Below are positions 50,986 to 61,468 of a stretch of 64,000 bases of DNA, in pieces (positions within the stretch are counted from its first letter, which is position 1; each line of letters starts with the position of its first letter). The DNA comes from Bradyrhizobium liaoningense (GTDB taxonomy: Bacteria; Pseudomonadota; Alphaproteobacteria; Rhizobiales; Xanthobacteraceae), in contig NZ_JAFCJT010000011.1 in the NCBI RefSeq assembly GCF_018130785.1, positions 124,001 through 188,000 of the forward strand, read 5' to 3'. Position numbers and translations under genes: made by a program. The notes beneath the pieces are model-generated. The model was not told the origin of the DNA. It saw only the letters and a list, made by a program, of their open reading frames with translations, and searched no databases.

Positions 50986-52239
50986 CGAGACCGTCTTGGT
51001 CGTCGCCAACGTCCGCATCGCGATCGCCACGCAGACCACCATCAACACCGCCGCAAGCAGGAACGGCGCGCCGGGCAGATGCCACGGCGCGCTGGCGCCG
51101 ATGAAATAGGAAAACGTCAGTGTGAACAGAAACGGCCCGACGAGCTGCGACACGCTCTGCACGCTCGCGGTCGCGCCCTGCAATTGGCCCTGCTGATCCG
51201 GCGCGACCAGCCGCGTCATCAGCGATTGCATGGCGGCACCCGAGATGCCCCACAGCGACATCACGGGAACGCCGATCCAGAACAGCGGGCCGGTCGGCGC
51301 GGCGCCGAAGATCACGAAGCCGATCGCGCCACAGCACAGACCGAGCACCAGCGCATTGCGCTCGCCGAGCACGCGCACGATCGGGCCGATGGCGAGCCCC
51401 TGCACCACCATGGCGCAGATACCGACCATCGCGAGCGTCAGACCCACGGTCTTGGAATCCCAGCCATAGCGATAGGTCGCATAGAGCACGAAGGTCGACG
51501 GCAGCACCACATGCGCGACCTGCGCGATGAAGTTGACGACGGACATCGCGGCCAGCGCCGCATTGGAACGCAGCAGGTGCAGCGCTCCGATCGGATTGGC
51601 GCTGGTCCAGCGGAACGGCGCGCGCCTCGCCGGCGCCAGCGATTCCGGCAGGACAAAGAGCCCATAGAGCGCATTGGCAAAGCTCAAAGCCGCCGACGCC
51701 CAGAACGGCAGCCGCGGATCGATATCGCCGAGCAGGCCGCCGAGCGCGGGGCCCAGGATGAAGCCGGCGCCGAAGGCCACTCCAATCCTGCCGAAGACGG
51801 CCGCGCGCCGCTCCGGCGGCGTGATGTCGGCGATATAGGCGAAGGCGGTCGAAATGCTCGCCGACGTGATGCCCGAGATCACGCGGCCGATGAACAGCCA
51901 GGCAAGCGACGGCGCGAGCGCCATCAGCACATAGTCGGCGGCGAGCCCGAAATTCGACAGCAGCACCACCGGCCGCCGTCCGAAGCGATCCGACAGCGCG
52001 CCAAGCACCGGCGAGAACACGAACTGCATCAGTGCCCAGGCTGTGCCGAACAGGCCGAAGATCCGAGCCGCATGCGCGGTGTCGTTGTCGACGAAGCTCT
52101 CGATCAGCTTTGGCAGGATCGGCATGATCACGCCGAGCGCGAGCATGTCGAGCAGGATGGTGACGAAGATGAAGGCGACTGCGCCGCGCCGGACCGGCGC
52201 AGCGCCCTGCGCCATCGCCTCGCCGGCATCGTTGCTCAC
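50983..52239 (-). CDS. MFS exporter, TetA-like
   Basis: A 418-residue major facilitator protein with about 12 membrane helices. Motif A reads GALSDRFGRRPVVL between helices 2 and 3, and LGPALGGLLGD corresponds to the helix-5 antiporter motif. Overall it resembles the tetracycline-resistance (TCR/TetA) group, which exports drugs by proton antiport, but many such homologues in soil bacteria have other substrates. The start overlaps the der stop by four bases, so it is co-transcribed with der. The stop codon lies in a dispersed repeat. Confidence 0.9.
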   Translation of the reverse strand: MSNDAGEAMAQGAAPVRRGAVAFIFVTILLDMLALGVIMPILPKLIESFVDNDTAHAARIFGLFGTAWALMQFVFSPVLGALSDRFGRRPVVLLSNFGLAADYVLMALAPSLAWLFIGRVISGITSASISTAFAYIADITPPERRAAVFGRIGVAFGAGFILGPALGGLLGDIDPRLPFWASAALSFANALYGLFVLPESLAPARRAPFRWTSANPIGALHLLRSNAALAAMSVVNFIAQVAHVVLPSTFVLYATYRYGWDSKTVGLTLAMVGICAMVVQGLAIGPIVRVLGERNALVLGLCCGAIGFVIFGAAPTGPLFWIGVPVMSLWGISGAAMQSLMTRLVAPDQQGQLQGATASVQSVSQLVGPFLFTLTFSYFIGASAPWHLPGAPFLLAAVLMVVCVAIAMRTLATTKTVS

Positions 52240-53615
52240 GACGGCCGCTTGCGCTTGTGAGCGAAGGGGTTGGCCTTTTCGCGAAGAGTGATGCGCACCG
52301 GCGTACCCGGCAGCTCAAAGGTCTCGCGCATGGAATTGGTCAGGTAGCGCAAATAGGACTGCGGCACCGCGTCCGCGCGCGAGCAGAACAGCACGAAGCT
52401 CGGCGGGCGCGCTTTGTTCTGCGTGATGTAGTTCAGCTTCAGCCTCCGGCCGGACACCGCGGGCGGTGGATTGGCCTGAACTGCCTGCTCGAACCAGCGA
52501 TTGAGCGCTGACGTCGGCACGCGCCGGTTCCAGACCGCGTAGGCGTCCTGGATCGCCTGCATCAGGCGGTCGATGCCCTCGCCCATCAGACCGGAAACGG
52601 CGACGATCGGCACGCCCTTGACCTGCGGCAGCCAATGATCGGCGTCGCGGCGCAGACCCGAGATCGCGCCGCCGCCCTTGGTCTCCATCAGATCCCATTT
52701 GTTGACGGCGAGCACGACCGCGCGACCTTCGCGCTCGATCAGATCGGCAATGCGGAGGTCCTGCTCCTCAAAGCGGTTCTGCGTGTCCATCATCAGCACG
52801 ACGACTTCGGCGAAGCGAACCGCGCGCAGCGCGTCGGCGACCGAGAGCTTTTCCAGCTTCTCCTCGATGCGCGAGCGCCGCCGCAAACCGGCAGTGTCGA
52901 ACACGCGAAAATCGCGGCCCTTCCAGTTGATCTCGACCGCGATGGAATCGCGCGTGGTGCCGGCCTCCGGGCTGGTCAGCAGCCGTTCCTCGCCGAGCAG
53001 ATGATTGATCAGCGTCGACTTGCCGGCATTGGGGCGGCCGACGATGGCGACCCGGATCGGACGCGTCGCGGCCTCTTCCGAAATTGGCGCGTCGTCCTCG
53101 TCCTCATCTTCCTCAACGGGCTCCGGCATCAGCTTGGCGAGTGCATCGTAAAGCTCGCCCATGCCCTCGCCGTGCTCGGCCGAGATCTGGATCGGATCGC
53201 CAAGCCCGAGCGCAAAGGCCTCCATCGCGCCGGCATCGCCATGCTTGCCTTCGCTCTTGTTGGCGACCAGCAGCACCGGCTTGTTGGCCTTGCGGGCGAA
53301 ATCGGCGAAGGCACGATCGGTGGGCGTGAGGCCGATGCGGGCATCGATGACGAAGAACAACGCGTCAGCTTGTGCGATCGCGGCCTCAGTCTGCTCCTGC
53401 ATGCGCGCGGTCAGCGAGCCCTTGGCGCCCTCGTCGAGGCCGGCAGTATCGATGATGGTGAATTCGAGATCACCGAGCCTCGCCCCGCCTTCGCGGCGGT
53501 CGCGGGTGACGCCGGGCAGGTCATCGACGAGCGCGAGCTTCTGCCCAACCAGGCGGTTGAACAGCGTCGATTTGCCGACATTGGGCCGGCCGATAATGGC
53601 AATCGCAAAGGACAT
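52236..53615 (-). CDS. der: ribosome assembly GTPase Der (EngA)
   Basis: Der is a double GTPase needed for 50S maturation. The 459-residue protein has two G domains: the first with GRPNVGKST (9-17), DLPGVTRDRR and DTAGL, the second with GRPNAGKST, SPEAGTTRDSIAVEINW and DTAGLRRRSRIEE. A KH-like C-terminal domain follows (LKLNYITQNKARPPSFVLFCSRADAVPQSY in parts). An acidic insert (EEDEDEDDAP) separates the two G domains. It precedes the MFS gene with a 4-base overlap and follows a small lipoprotein gene. Confidence 0.98.
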   Translation of the reverse strand: MSFAIAIIGRPNVGKSTLFNRLVGQKLALVDDLPGVTRDRREGGARLGDLEFTIIDTAGLDEGAKGSLTARMQEQTEAAIAQADALFFVIDARIGLTPTDRAFADFARKANKPVLLVANKSEGKHGDAGAMEAFALGLGDPIQISAEHGEGMGELYDALAKLMPEPVEEDEDEDDAPISEEAATRPIRVAIVGRPNAGKSTLINHLLGEERLLTSPEAGTTRDSIAVEINWKGRDFRVFDTAGLRRRSRIEEKLEKLSVADALRAVRFAEVVVLMMDTQNRFEEQDLRIADLIEREGRAVVLAVNKWDLMETKGGGAISGLRRDADHWLPQVKGVPIVAVSGLMGEGIDRLMQAIQDAYAVWNRRVPTSALNRWFEQAVQANPPPAVSGRRLKLNYITQNKARPPSFVLFCSRADAVPQSYLRYLTNSMRETFELPGTPVRITLREKANPFAHKRKRPS

Positions 53616-53666
53616 CGGTCATTCGTGCGCTGCGGAGGCTGCGCCTGTCAATTCAGTGAAAAAATG

Positions 53667-54212
53667 TCAGCGGGAGAAACTGCCGCTGGGCATCGGCGCC
53701 GGGAAGGCCCCCTGCGATTGCTGCTGGGTGGTCTGGGTCGGTTGCGCCTGCTGGACGGGTTGATCCGGCGGCGGCGCGGTGGTGCGCTTGCGCACGATCT
53801 TCTGCTTGGGCGGCGGCGCGGCCGTGGGCGGCGCGGCTTCCGGCTGGGCCTCGCCGTCGACCTCGCCGGCAGGCGCCTCGGCCGGTGCGGCTGCGGCGGC
53901 CGGCTGCTTCGTCTTCTTGGCCTTGGCACCCTTGGCCGGCTTGGCCTCGGGCGGCGGCTCGGTGGGCAGAGCCGCGACGGCTGGTGCGTTGGGATCCGGC
54001 TGCTGTGCTGCGCCCTTGTACATCTCCCGCGGCACGCCCTGCTCGAGGCCCGGAACGCCCTCCGGGAAGACCGGCTTGCGGTCGCCCGGCAGCTTCTTCT
54101 TGGTGTCGAGGAAGTCGAGCATGTCGCTTGGATCGAAGCTGGAGCAGCCGCCCAGGACGCCGGTGAAGGCGATCAGGACGGCGGCTGCGATCAAGCGTGG
54201 CGTGCGGCGCAT
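53667..54212 (-). CDS. Pro/Ala-rich lipoprotein in the usual bamB position
   Basis: A 181-residue protein with a lipoprotein signal (LIAAAVLIAFTGVLGGC, lipobox LGGC with the lipid-bearing cysteine at about 23). A short conserved-looking part follows (FLDTKKKLPGDRKPVFPEG), then a Pro/Ala/Lys-rich low-complexity tail. In many proteobacteria the gene between yfgM and der is bamB, a beta-propeller lipoprotein of the BAM complex. Here there is no propeller, only the lipid anchor and the LPGDR-like segment, which resembles the start of alphaproteobacterial BamB as I recall it. It might be a BamB remnant or a replacement. Confidence 0.82.
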   Translation of the reverse strand: MRRTPRLIAAAVLIAFTGVLGGCSSFDPSDMLDFLDTKKKLPGDRKPVFPEGVPGLEQGVPREMYKGAAQQPDPNAPAVAALPTEPPPEAKPAKGAKAKKTKQPAAAAAPAEAPAGEVDGEAQPEAAPPTAAPPPKQKIVRKRTTAPPPDQPVQQAQPTQTTQQQSQGAFPAPMPSGSFSR

Positions 54213-54244
54213 CTTGGTGTCTCGTCTACGTCAGAGAACCGTCG

Positions 54245-54898
54245 TCAGCTTTTGGAGACGGGCGGCAGCAGGGCCTGGAGCGCCTCGGCGCGTGAGCGCA
54301 AACCGGGCGGCGTTTCACCGTCCACCGCGATCGCGTCGAGCCATTTGCGAGCCGCGGTCATGTCGTTGTTGCGCCAGGCCGACAGCGCCAGCAACTCGCG
54401 GGCGCTGTGGCGGAAGGTCGATTTGGGCGCGGCGGAGGACTCCAGCCGCTGCTGCATGTCGGCATAGGAGGCGCTGTCAACCAAAAGACCGGCAGCGCGG
54501 ATCTTCGCCAGATCCTGCCATTCGCCACCGATGCTGCGATCGGCAGCAATGTCGTCAAACATCTTGGCGGCAGCCTTGGGATCGCGGGGCGCCGCCGCGG
54601 CCGCGGCACGCAGCCGCGCCAGGGTGCGATAACCCGAGGGAGCCTTCGCGGCGAGCGCGGTGAAAGCGGCCTCGGCCTCGGCGTGCTTGTCCTGGTCGGA
54701 CAGCTCGGCGGCCTTCTCGAAAGCGGCGCCGGCCTCGGCGGCCTTCTGGGCCTCCAGGTACCGATAACCCTGCCAGCCGGCGGCGGCGGCCACGATCAGC
54801 ACCATCAGCGCGATGAAGTAGATCGAATACTTGTCCCACAGCTTCTTGAACTGTTCGCGACGTACTTCCTCGTCGACTTCGTCAAATAATTCAGACAC
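54245..54898 (-). CDS. YfgM-like tetratricopeptide membrane protein
   Basis: A 217-residue protein. A cytoplasmic start (SELFDEVDEEVRREQFKKLW) precedes one membrane helix (YSIYFIALMVLIVAAAAGWQGYRYL), then a periplasmic helical region with TPR-like repeats (AGAAFEKAAELSDQDKHAEAEAAFTALAAKAPSG, in parts). This matches the YfgM/TPR_21 family, which associates with the SecYEG translocon and periplasmic chaperones. It lies upstream of the lipoprotein and der genes, the order seen for yfgM-bamB-der in E. coli. Confidence 0.88.
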   Translation of the reverse strand: MSELFDEVDEEVRREQFKKLWDKYSIYFIALMVLIVAAAAGWQGYRYLEAQKAAEAGAAFEKAAELSDQDKHAEAEAAFTALAAKAPSGYRTLARLRAAAAAAPRDPKAAAKMFDDIAADRSIGGEWQDLAKIRAAGLLVDSASYADMQQRLESSAAPKSTFRHSARELLALSAWRNNDMTAARKWLDAIAVDGETPPGLRSRAEALQALLPPVSKS

Positions 54899-55063
54899 TT
54901 ATGATAATCCCATACCCGTCCGGGTGCGCGCGCCAAGGCGTTCGCGTCAGGAATCCCGTCCCCCGTGTGGCGGCAGGTACCCTAACGATATGGCGGTGGC
55001 AAGGCAAAGCGAGCCCGATCAAGGCGTTAACCACCCGGGAGAGCCCCGGGGCCATCGCCCGGC

Positions 55064-56656
55064 TCAGGTGCCCAGGAGCTCCCGCAGTTGCCGCTTCAGC
55101 ACCTTGCCGTTGGCATTGCGCGGCAGCGGCTCATGAGTGATCGCCATCGTCTCGGGCACCTTGTAGTCGGACAGCCGCTCCGCGCACCAGGCGCGCAAGG
55201 CCTCGCTGGCGACGGGGCTGCGCGTCACGACCACGGCGTGGACGCGCTCGCCCAGCACCGGGCAGGCCTTGGCAATGATCGCGCTCTCGACGACGGCGGG
55301 ATGGCCGGCCAGCACGGACTCGACCTCGGCCGAATAGATCTTCAGGCCGCCGCGGTTGATCATGTCCTTCTGCCGGTCGAACACGCGGACAAACCCCTCC
55401 GCATCGACCGAGCCGAGATCGCCGGAGTGCCAGAATCCGCTGGTGAAGCTTTCGGCCGTGGCCTTCGGGTTGTTCCAGTAGCCCTTGATGACGGAGGCGC
55501 TCTGGATCCAGAGCTCGCCGATCTCGCCGGCCGGCAGCTCGCGGCCATCAGCTCCCATCGCGACAATGCGCGCACCGGGACACGGCAAACCGACGCTGTC
55601 GATGTGGCTCGCGGTCAGCTCGCCCGGCATGATCGTCGAGGGCGACGTCGTCTCGGTCGAGCCGTAGCAGTTTGCGAGTTTCAGGCCAGGAATCGTCGCC
55701 TTGAGCTTCTCGATGGTCGCGACCGGCATCGGCGCGCCGCCGAAGCCGCCGATGCGCCAGCTCGAAAGATCGTAGCTGTCGAAATCGGGCTGGAGCAGGC
55801 AGAGATTGTACATCGCCGGCACCATCACCGTGTAGGTGACGCGCTCGCGCGCGGCGAGCTTGAGGTAATCGGCGGCCTTGAACTCCGGCATGATGATCAG
55901 CGCGCCGCCGCAGCGGATCATGGTCGTGATGTTGGCGACGACGCCGGTGACGTGGCCGAGCGGCACTGCCGCGATCGAACGGTCCACTTCCGTCAATTGC
56001 AGGCAGGAGACGAACACCATCGAGGAATGGACGATGTTACAATGGGCGAGCATCGCGCCCTTCGGCTTTCCTGTCGTGCCCGAGGTGTAGAGGATCATCG
56101 CTGTGTCCTCCTCGCTCGTTTCGGCCGGCGCCGGTGCCGGTGGATTGTCGGCAAGCACGGCGAAACGCGACAGGGCGGGATCGCTGTCGATGGCGATACG
56201 GTGGATCACATCGGGCACGTCCAGCGCATCGGGCAGCCGCTCGGCGAGCGCCGATTCGTGGATCAGGATCCTGGCGCCGCAATCGGTGAGGACATAGGCG
56301 ATCTCCGGCTTCTGCTGGCGCGTGCCGAGCAACACCGTCACCAGCCCCTCATGCGCGGCGGCAAACAGCAGCAGCGGAAACTCGATGCGATTGCCGAGCA
56401 GGATCGCGACGCGGTCGCCGCGCTGGAGCCCTAGCTTGCGAAAACCAGCCGCGATCCGTGCGGCCTGCTCCACCGCCTGCCGCCAGCTCAGCCGGACATC
56501 GCCGGCGATCAGCGCTTCGCCATCCGGATTGCGGGCGCAAGCGTCCGCGATCATCGCCCACAGGTTCGCCGGCCGGTCGCAGAAGGCCGGGACCACCCGG
56601 TCGCCAAAGCGCGCCTCGAAACGCATCGGCGGGAACTGAGATTGCGACCAGTCCAT
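55064..56656 (-). CDS. AMP-forming acyl-CoA synthetase
   Basis: A 530-residue ANL-superfamily enzyme that activates a carboxylic acid to acyl-AMP and then acyl-CoA. The phosphate loop ILYTSGTTGKPKGAML, NCYGSTETTSP, WHSGDLGSVDAEGFV and the catalytic lysine in PLPRNANGKVLKRQL are present. The substrate is unknown, with fatty or aromatic acids as candidates. I choose the ATG at 56656, preceded by CAGGG. A GTG at 56686 would add ten residues but has a poorly placed ribosome site. It seems monocistronic. Confidence 0.93.
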   Translation of the reverse strand: MDWSQSQFPPMRFEARFGDRVVPAFCDRPANLWAMIADACARNPDGEALIAGDVRLSWRQAVEQAARIAAGFRKLGLQRGDRVAILLGNRIEFPLLLFAAAHEGLVTVLLGTRQQKPEIAYVLTDCGARILIHESALAERLPDALDVPDVIHRIAIDSDPALSRFAVLADNPPAPAPAETSEEDTAMILYTSGTTGKPKGAMLAHCNIVHSSMVFVSCLQLTEVDRSIAAVPLGHVTGVVANITTMIRCGGALIIMPEFKAADYLKLAARERVTYTVMVPAMYNLCLLQPDFDSYDLSSWRIGGFGGAPMPVATIEKLKATIPGLKLANCYGSTETTSPSTIMPGELTASHIDSVGLPCPGARIVAMGADGRELPAGEIGELWIQSASVIKGYWNNPKATAESFTSGFWHSGDLGSVDAEGFVRVFDRQKDMINRGGLKIYSAEVESVLAGHPAVVESAIIAKACPVLGERVHAVVVTRSPVASEALRAWCAERLSDYKVPETMAITHEPLPRNANGKVLKRQLRELLGT

Positions 56657-56733
56657 CGGAATGCCCTGAGCTTGTTGCTTTGTCACCTTCCGCGCACGGG
56701 TGCGCGGAGCAGTCTTGCGCTGATCGGCTGTCG

Positions 56734-57318
56734 TTAGACTCCCATGACGGGAACGCCGATCACAACCGGGTGGAACGCGAAAGCCAGCGCCAGATAGGCG
56801 ACAACGCCAACGGCGACCGCGATCAGATCGTTGGTGACACCGCCCACCGGAATCGGCGGGGCGCCACTATCGGTGCGATGCTTCAGCGAGATGCGGTCGT
56901 ACACGGCCCAGCCGAGGAACGAGCCAAACAGGATGATAGAGCCGAGATCGCCATTGGCGAGCAGATGCGCGGCCGCCCATAATTTGATGCCCGCCAGCAT
57001 CGGATGCTTCAGCGTCGCATAAATGCGCCCGCGCAAGTAGGACGCCACCACCAGGATGACTGCGGGCAGCATCAGCGCGACTGTAATGTGTTTGAATGCG
57101 ACCGGCGGCTCCCAAACCGGGATCATTCCGGCCGCGCGATAATGGGCAAAGCCCCAGATGATGAGCGCCAGTCCCGCAAGCGAGACCGCCGCATAAAGGA
57201 TCTTGTAGGTCCCCTCGCCCAGCCTCGCGATCGCCTGCGCGCGCGCCTCGCGTTTCGTTGTGAAAACATGGGCCGCAAAAAACAGCATCAGCCCCAGGAT
57301 CATGACCAGCAGACCCAC
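56734..57318 (-). CDS. NnrU-family membrane protein
   Basis: A 194-residue protein with about five to six membrane helices, starting MGLLVMILGLMLFFAAHVF. The phrases GFAHYRAAGMIPVWEPP and LKHPMLAGIKLWAAAHLLANGDLGSIILFGSFLGWAVYDR (in parts) are those of the NnrU family. Some members are encoded beside denitrification genes or carotenoid isomerase relatives, yet no such genes are here. Function is unknown. A 77-base gap separates it from the acyl-CoA synthetase on the same strand. Confidence 0.9.
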   Translation of the reverse strand: MGLLVMILGLMLFFAAHVFTTKREARAQAIARLGEGTYKILYAAVSLAGLALIIWGFAHYRAAGMIPVWEPPVAFKHITVALMLPAVILVVASYLRGRIYATLKHPMLAGIKLWAAAHLLANGDLGSIILFGSFLGWAVYDRISLKHRTDSGAPPIPVGGVTNDLIAVAVGVVAYLALAFAFHPVVIGVPVMGV

Positions 57319-57486
57319 GACGTCCTCCCCCTCAACCAGCGCCCCCGCCTATGGCGTATCATCGATTGGGCGCGGGTCGCAACTCTCGCGCCTCATGATC
57401 AGCCGTGAAGGCCCGGCTGCTGCAACAGCGCGGCCTTCATCCTGCGAGACGCACGCAAACGCGCTCCTCAGGACGAGGCGATGGAG

Positions 57487-58065
57487 CTATTTTCCAAGCT
57501 CGCGATTATCGACATAGCGGATCGCGATCGGCCGTCCGGCCAGAGCGCCGCCGAGGCCGCTGGTGAATTTGAGCGGCAGGCAGGCTTTCAGCGATGAATT
57601 GATCGCGTTGAGATAGGTCGTTCGGGTATCGGCCGGGACGCCCGCGGTCGCGTAGGTCAGCTGCGGCGGACCGATCATGCCACCCGCCTTGTTGAAGCTG
57701 AAGCGCACCGCCACCTGCATGCCCGCGCGCGCATTGTCCGATGGCGGTGACCAGCAGGTGCGCAGCTCGGCGAAGAGATCGCCGATCGTATCGAGATCGT
57801 GATCCGGCTTCCGGTACTTGGCGCGATCAGCCTCCGCCGGCACACTCTGAATCGTGAGCTGGAGGTTCTGACCGTAGGGGTAGTCGATCTCGGGAATGCA
57901 GGGGCCATGCTCGAGCGGGCTGCAATAGTACGGCGTGCAGGGCCGATAGTCGAGCACGCTGCACGGCTCATGCGAAAACGGGATCGGATTGATCTGGCGG
58001 CGCTGCGCATCGGCGGCAACCGTCGATATCGCCAGCAGGAGGAAAACGAGGATGCCGCGCCACAT
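57487..58065 (-). CDS. secreted protein with TonB/TolA C-terminal-like domain
   Basis: A 192-residue exported protein. Signal peptide (ILVFLLLAISTVAADA), then a cysteine- and proline-rich segment (HEPCSVLDYRPCTPYYCSPL), then a C-terminal part (about 100-190) containing VAVRFSFNKAGGMIGPPQLTY, NAINSSLKACLPLKFT and IAIRYVDNR. The last part has the pattern of TonB/TolA C-terminal domains. It has no N-terminal membrane anchor or long linker, so it is not TolA itself. The role is unknown. Confidence 0.75.
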   Translation of the reverse strand: MWRGILVFLLLAISTVAADAQRRQINPIPFSHEPCSVLDYRPCTPYYCSPLEHGPCIPEIDYPYGQNLQLTIQSVPAEADRAKYRKPDHDLDTIGDLFAELRTCWSPPSDNARAGMQVAVRFSFNKAGGMIGPPQLTYATAGVPADTRTTYLNAINSSLKACLPLKFTSGLGGALAGRPIAIRYVDNRELGK

Positions 58066-58161
58066 GATGCGAGCTCACAATGCCACACGCACAAACGTGG
58101 CATTGCCAACGAATGCGTCAAGCCTGCGGCTGTTCACATGCTCGCGTTTGGCTCCGGTGTC

Positions 58162-58257
58162 GTCGCCCGGCTCGACCGGGCGACCCAGTACTCCGAGACG
58201 GCGGTGACGGAATCGAGAGGCTGCGGTGCACTGGATGCCCCGGTCAAGCCGGGGCAT
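58162..58257. repeat. double-hairpin intergenic repeat
   Basis: Two nearby inverted repeats: GTCGCCCGG/CCGGGCGAC (58162-58170, 58176-58184) and ATGCCCCGG/CCGGGGCAT (58235-58243, 58249-58257). From memory, this arrangement recurs in Bradyrhizobium intergenic DNA. It lies in the 240-base gap between the prfC stop and the secreted-protein start. Confidence 0.7.
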
Positions 58258-58305
58258 GTCAGCGGACGGTGTGGCTGCCACGGATGTGGCTACCAGCGAG
58301 CCGCA

Positions 58306-59925
<1,620 letters not shown>

Positions 59926-60011
59926 GGCGGGAGCGTTTGGCAGGGAAAATGGGCCTGATCAAGCCTCATTTGGTGATTGCAGAGCCCTTCGGCCAGCCCC
60001 ATATCGGCATT

Positions 60012-60083
60012 CGGGGAGGACGGCCTTCCTGCTCACCAGCATATCAGCCGCGGGGACGACCCTGCCTTGAATGGAGGGTCGTC
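60012..60083 (+). promoter_or_regulatory. guanidine-II (mini-ykkC) riboswitch candidate
   Basis: Two hairpins with ACGR loops, the hallmark of this class. Hairpin 1 has an 8-bp stem (60012-60019 with 60024-60031, two G-U pairs) and loop ACGG. Hairpin 2 has a 6-bp stem (60050-60055 with 60060-60065) and loop ACGA. An 18-base linker separates them. GACGACCCT (60055-60063) is also complementary to AGGGTCGTC (60075-60083), which covers part of the ribosome site GGAGGG and runs to the start codon. So hairpin 2 and the occluding helix exclude each other. Confidence 0.85.
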
Positions 60084-60398
60084 ATGGCCTGGAGCATCCT
60101 GTTCGTCGCTGGTCTCTTGGAAGTCGGCTGGGCGATCGGGCTCAAATACACCGAGGGCTTTTCCAAGCTCGTTCCGTCCGTCCTCACCCTCACGGCCATG
60201 GCCGGCAGCGTCATCCTGCTCGGCCTCGCCCTCAAATCGCTGCCGATTGGAACCGCCTATGCGGTCTGGACCGGGATTGGCGCGGTCGGAACTGCGGCGC
60301 TCGGCATCATCCTGTTCGGCGAGCCCGCCACCGCGCTTCGCCTCGCCAGCATCGGGCTGATCGTCGCCGGCATCGTCGGGCTAAAGCTCGTTACTTGA
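60084..60398 (+). CDS. sugE: SugE/Gdx-type guanidinium exporter (SMR family)
   Basis: A 104-residue small multidrug resistance protein with four membrane helices. The start MAWSILFVAGLLEVGWAIGL, with the essential glutamate at 13 and the GWAIGLKYTEGF motif, marks the SugE/Gdx subgroup, known to export guanidinium with proton exchange rather than bulky drugs. GGAGGG lies five bases before the ATG. The mini-ykkC-like riboswitch directly upstream supports guanidine as the substrate. Its last eight bases overlap the convergent pit gene. Confidence 0.95.
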   Translation: MAWSILFVAGLLEVGWAIGLKYTEGFSKLVPSVLTLTAMAGSVILLGLALKSLPIGTAYAVWTGIGAVGTAALGIILFGEPATALRLASIGLIVAGIVGLKLVT

Positions 60399-61395
60399 AG
60401 AGCTGGACCGCCCACCAGGTCAGCGCCGCGACGATGGCCGAGGCCGGGATCGTGATCACCCAGGCATAGACGATCGAACTTGCCACGTTCCACCGGACCG
60501 CCGAGACGCGGCGGGCCGCGCCGACGCCGACGATCGCGCCGGTAATGGTGTGGGTGGTCGAGACGGGAACGCCGAGGAAGGTCGCCATGAACAGCGTCGC
60601 GGCGCCGCCAGTCTCGGCGCAAAAGCCCTGCATCGGCGTCAGCTTGGTGATGCGCAGGCCCATGGTGCGGACGATGCGCCAGCCGCCCATCAGGGTGCCC
60701 AGCGCCATCGCCGCCTGGCAGGACAGCACCACCCAGAACGGCACCGAGAATTCTCCGCCGAGATGGCCCTGCGAATAGAGCAGCACGGCGATGATGCCCA
60801 TGGTCTTCTGAGCGTCATTGCCGCCATGGCCGAGCGAATAGAGCGAGGCGGAGGCGAATTGCAGGATGCGGAAGGCGCGGTCGACCGCGAACGGCGTCGA
60901 GCGCACCGAAAGCCAGGACACGATCGCGACCAGCATCATCGCGAGAAGGAAGCCGACCAGCGGCGAGAGCACGATCGCCAGCACCGCCTTGGACAGGCCG
61001 CTCCACACCGCCGCCGAAATCCCCGCCTTGGCCATGCCGCCGCCGACGAGGCCGCCGATCAGCGCATGGGACGACGAGGACGGGATACCCAGTCCCCAGG
61101 TCACCAAGTTCCACACGATGGCACCGATCAGGGCCGCGAAGATCACCTGCGCATCGACGATCGTGGGATCGATGATGCCGGTGCCGATGGTCTGGGCGAC
61201 GTGCAGCCCGAACACCATGAAGGCGATGAAATTGAAGAACGCGGCCCAGAACACCGCGAATTGCGGCCGCAGCACGCGGGTCGAAACGATGGTCGCAATC
61301 GAGTTGGCGGCGTCGTGCAGGCCGTTCAGGAAGTCGAACAGCAGCGCGACGGCGATCAAGCCGACGAGGACAGGAAGTCCGAGCGCAGCATCCAC
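60391..61395 (-). CDS. pit: PiT-family inorganic phosphate transporter
   Basis: A 334-residue permease with about ten membrane helices in two inverted halves. Each half carries the family signature: FDFLNGLHDAANSIAT near the N terminus and YSLGHGGNDAQKTMG in the second half. PiT proteins move metal-phosphate with protons at low affinity. It follows the DUF47 gene after a short palindromic repeat, the classical DUF47-pit (orfA-pit) pair of rhizobia. Confidence 0.96.
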   Translation of the reverse strand: MDAALGLPVLVGLIAVALLFDFLNGLHDAANSIATIVSTRVLRPQFAVFWAAFFNFIAFMVFGLHVAQTIGTGIIDPTIVDAQVIFAALIGAIVWNLVTWGLGIPSSSSHALIGGLVGGGMAKAGISAAVWSGLSKAVLAIVLSPLVGFLLAMMLVAIVSWLSVRSTPFAVDRAFRILQFASASLYSLGHGGNDAQKTMGIIAVLLYSQGHLGGEFSVPFWVVLSCQAAMALGTLMGGWRIVRTMGLRITKLTPMQGFCAETGGAATLFMATFLGVPVSTTHTITGAIVGVGAARRVSAVRWNVASSIVYAWVITIPASAIVAALTWWAVQLFK

Positions 61396-61419
61396 GGCGC
61401 GACCCCTGCTCTAAGCTTT

Positions 61420-61468
61420 GCGCATGATCTGCGCGGAAAACCGCTGCACACTTTTCCGGATCATGCGC
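61420..61468. repeat. palindromic repeat between DUF47 gene and pit
   Basis: Outer arms GCGCATGATC and GATCATGCGC (61420-61429, 61459-61468), inner arms CGGAAAA/TTTTCCG. From memory, a GCGCATGATC...GATCATGCGC element is frequent in Bradyrhizobium genomes. Its right end abuts the DUF47 stop codon. Confidence 0.8.

Noticed and set aside
50857..52260. A 467-codon plus-strand frame antisense to the MFS gene
   Set aside because: Composition dominated by Arg, His, Asp and Gln, typical for antisense of a membrane protein gene. It also begins within the dispersed repeat region.
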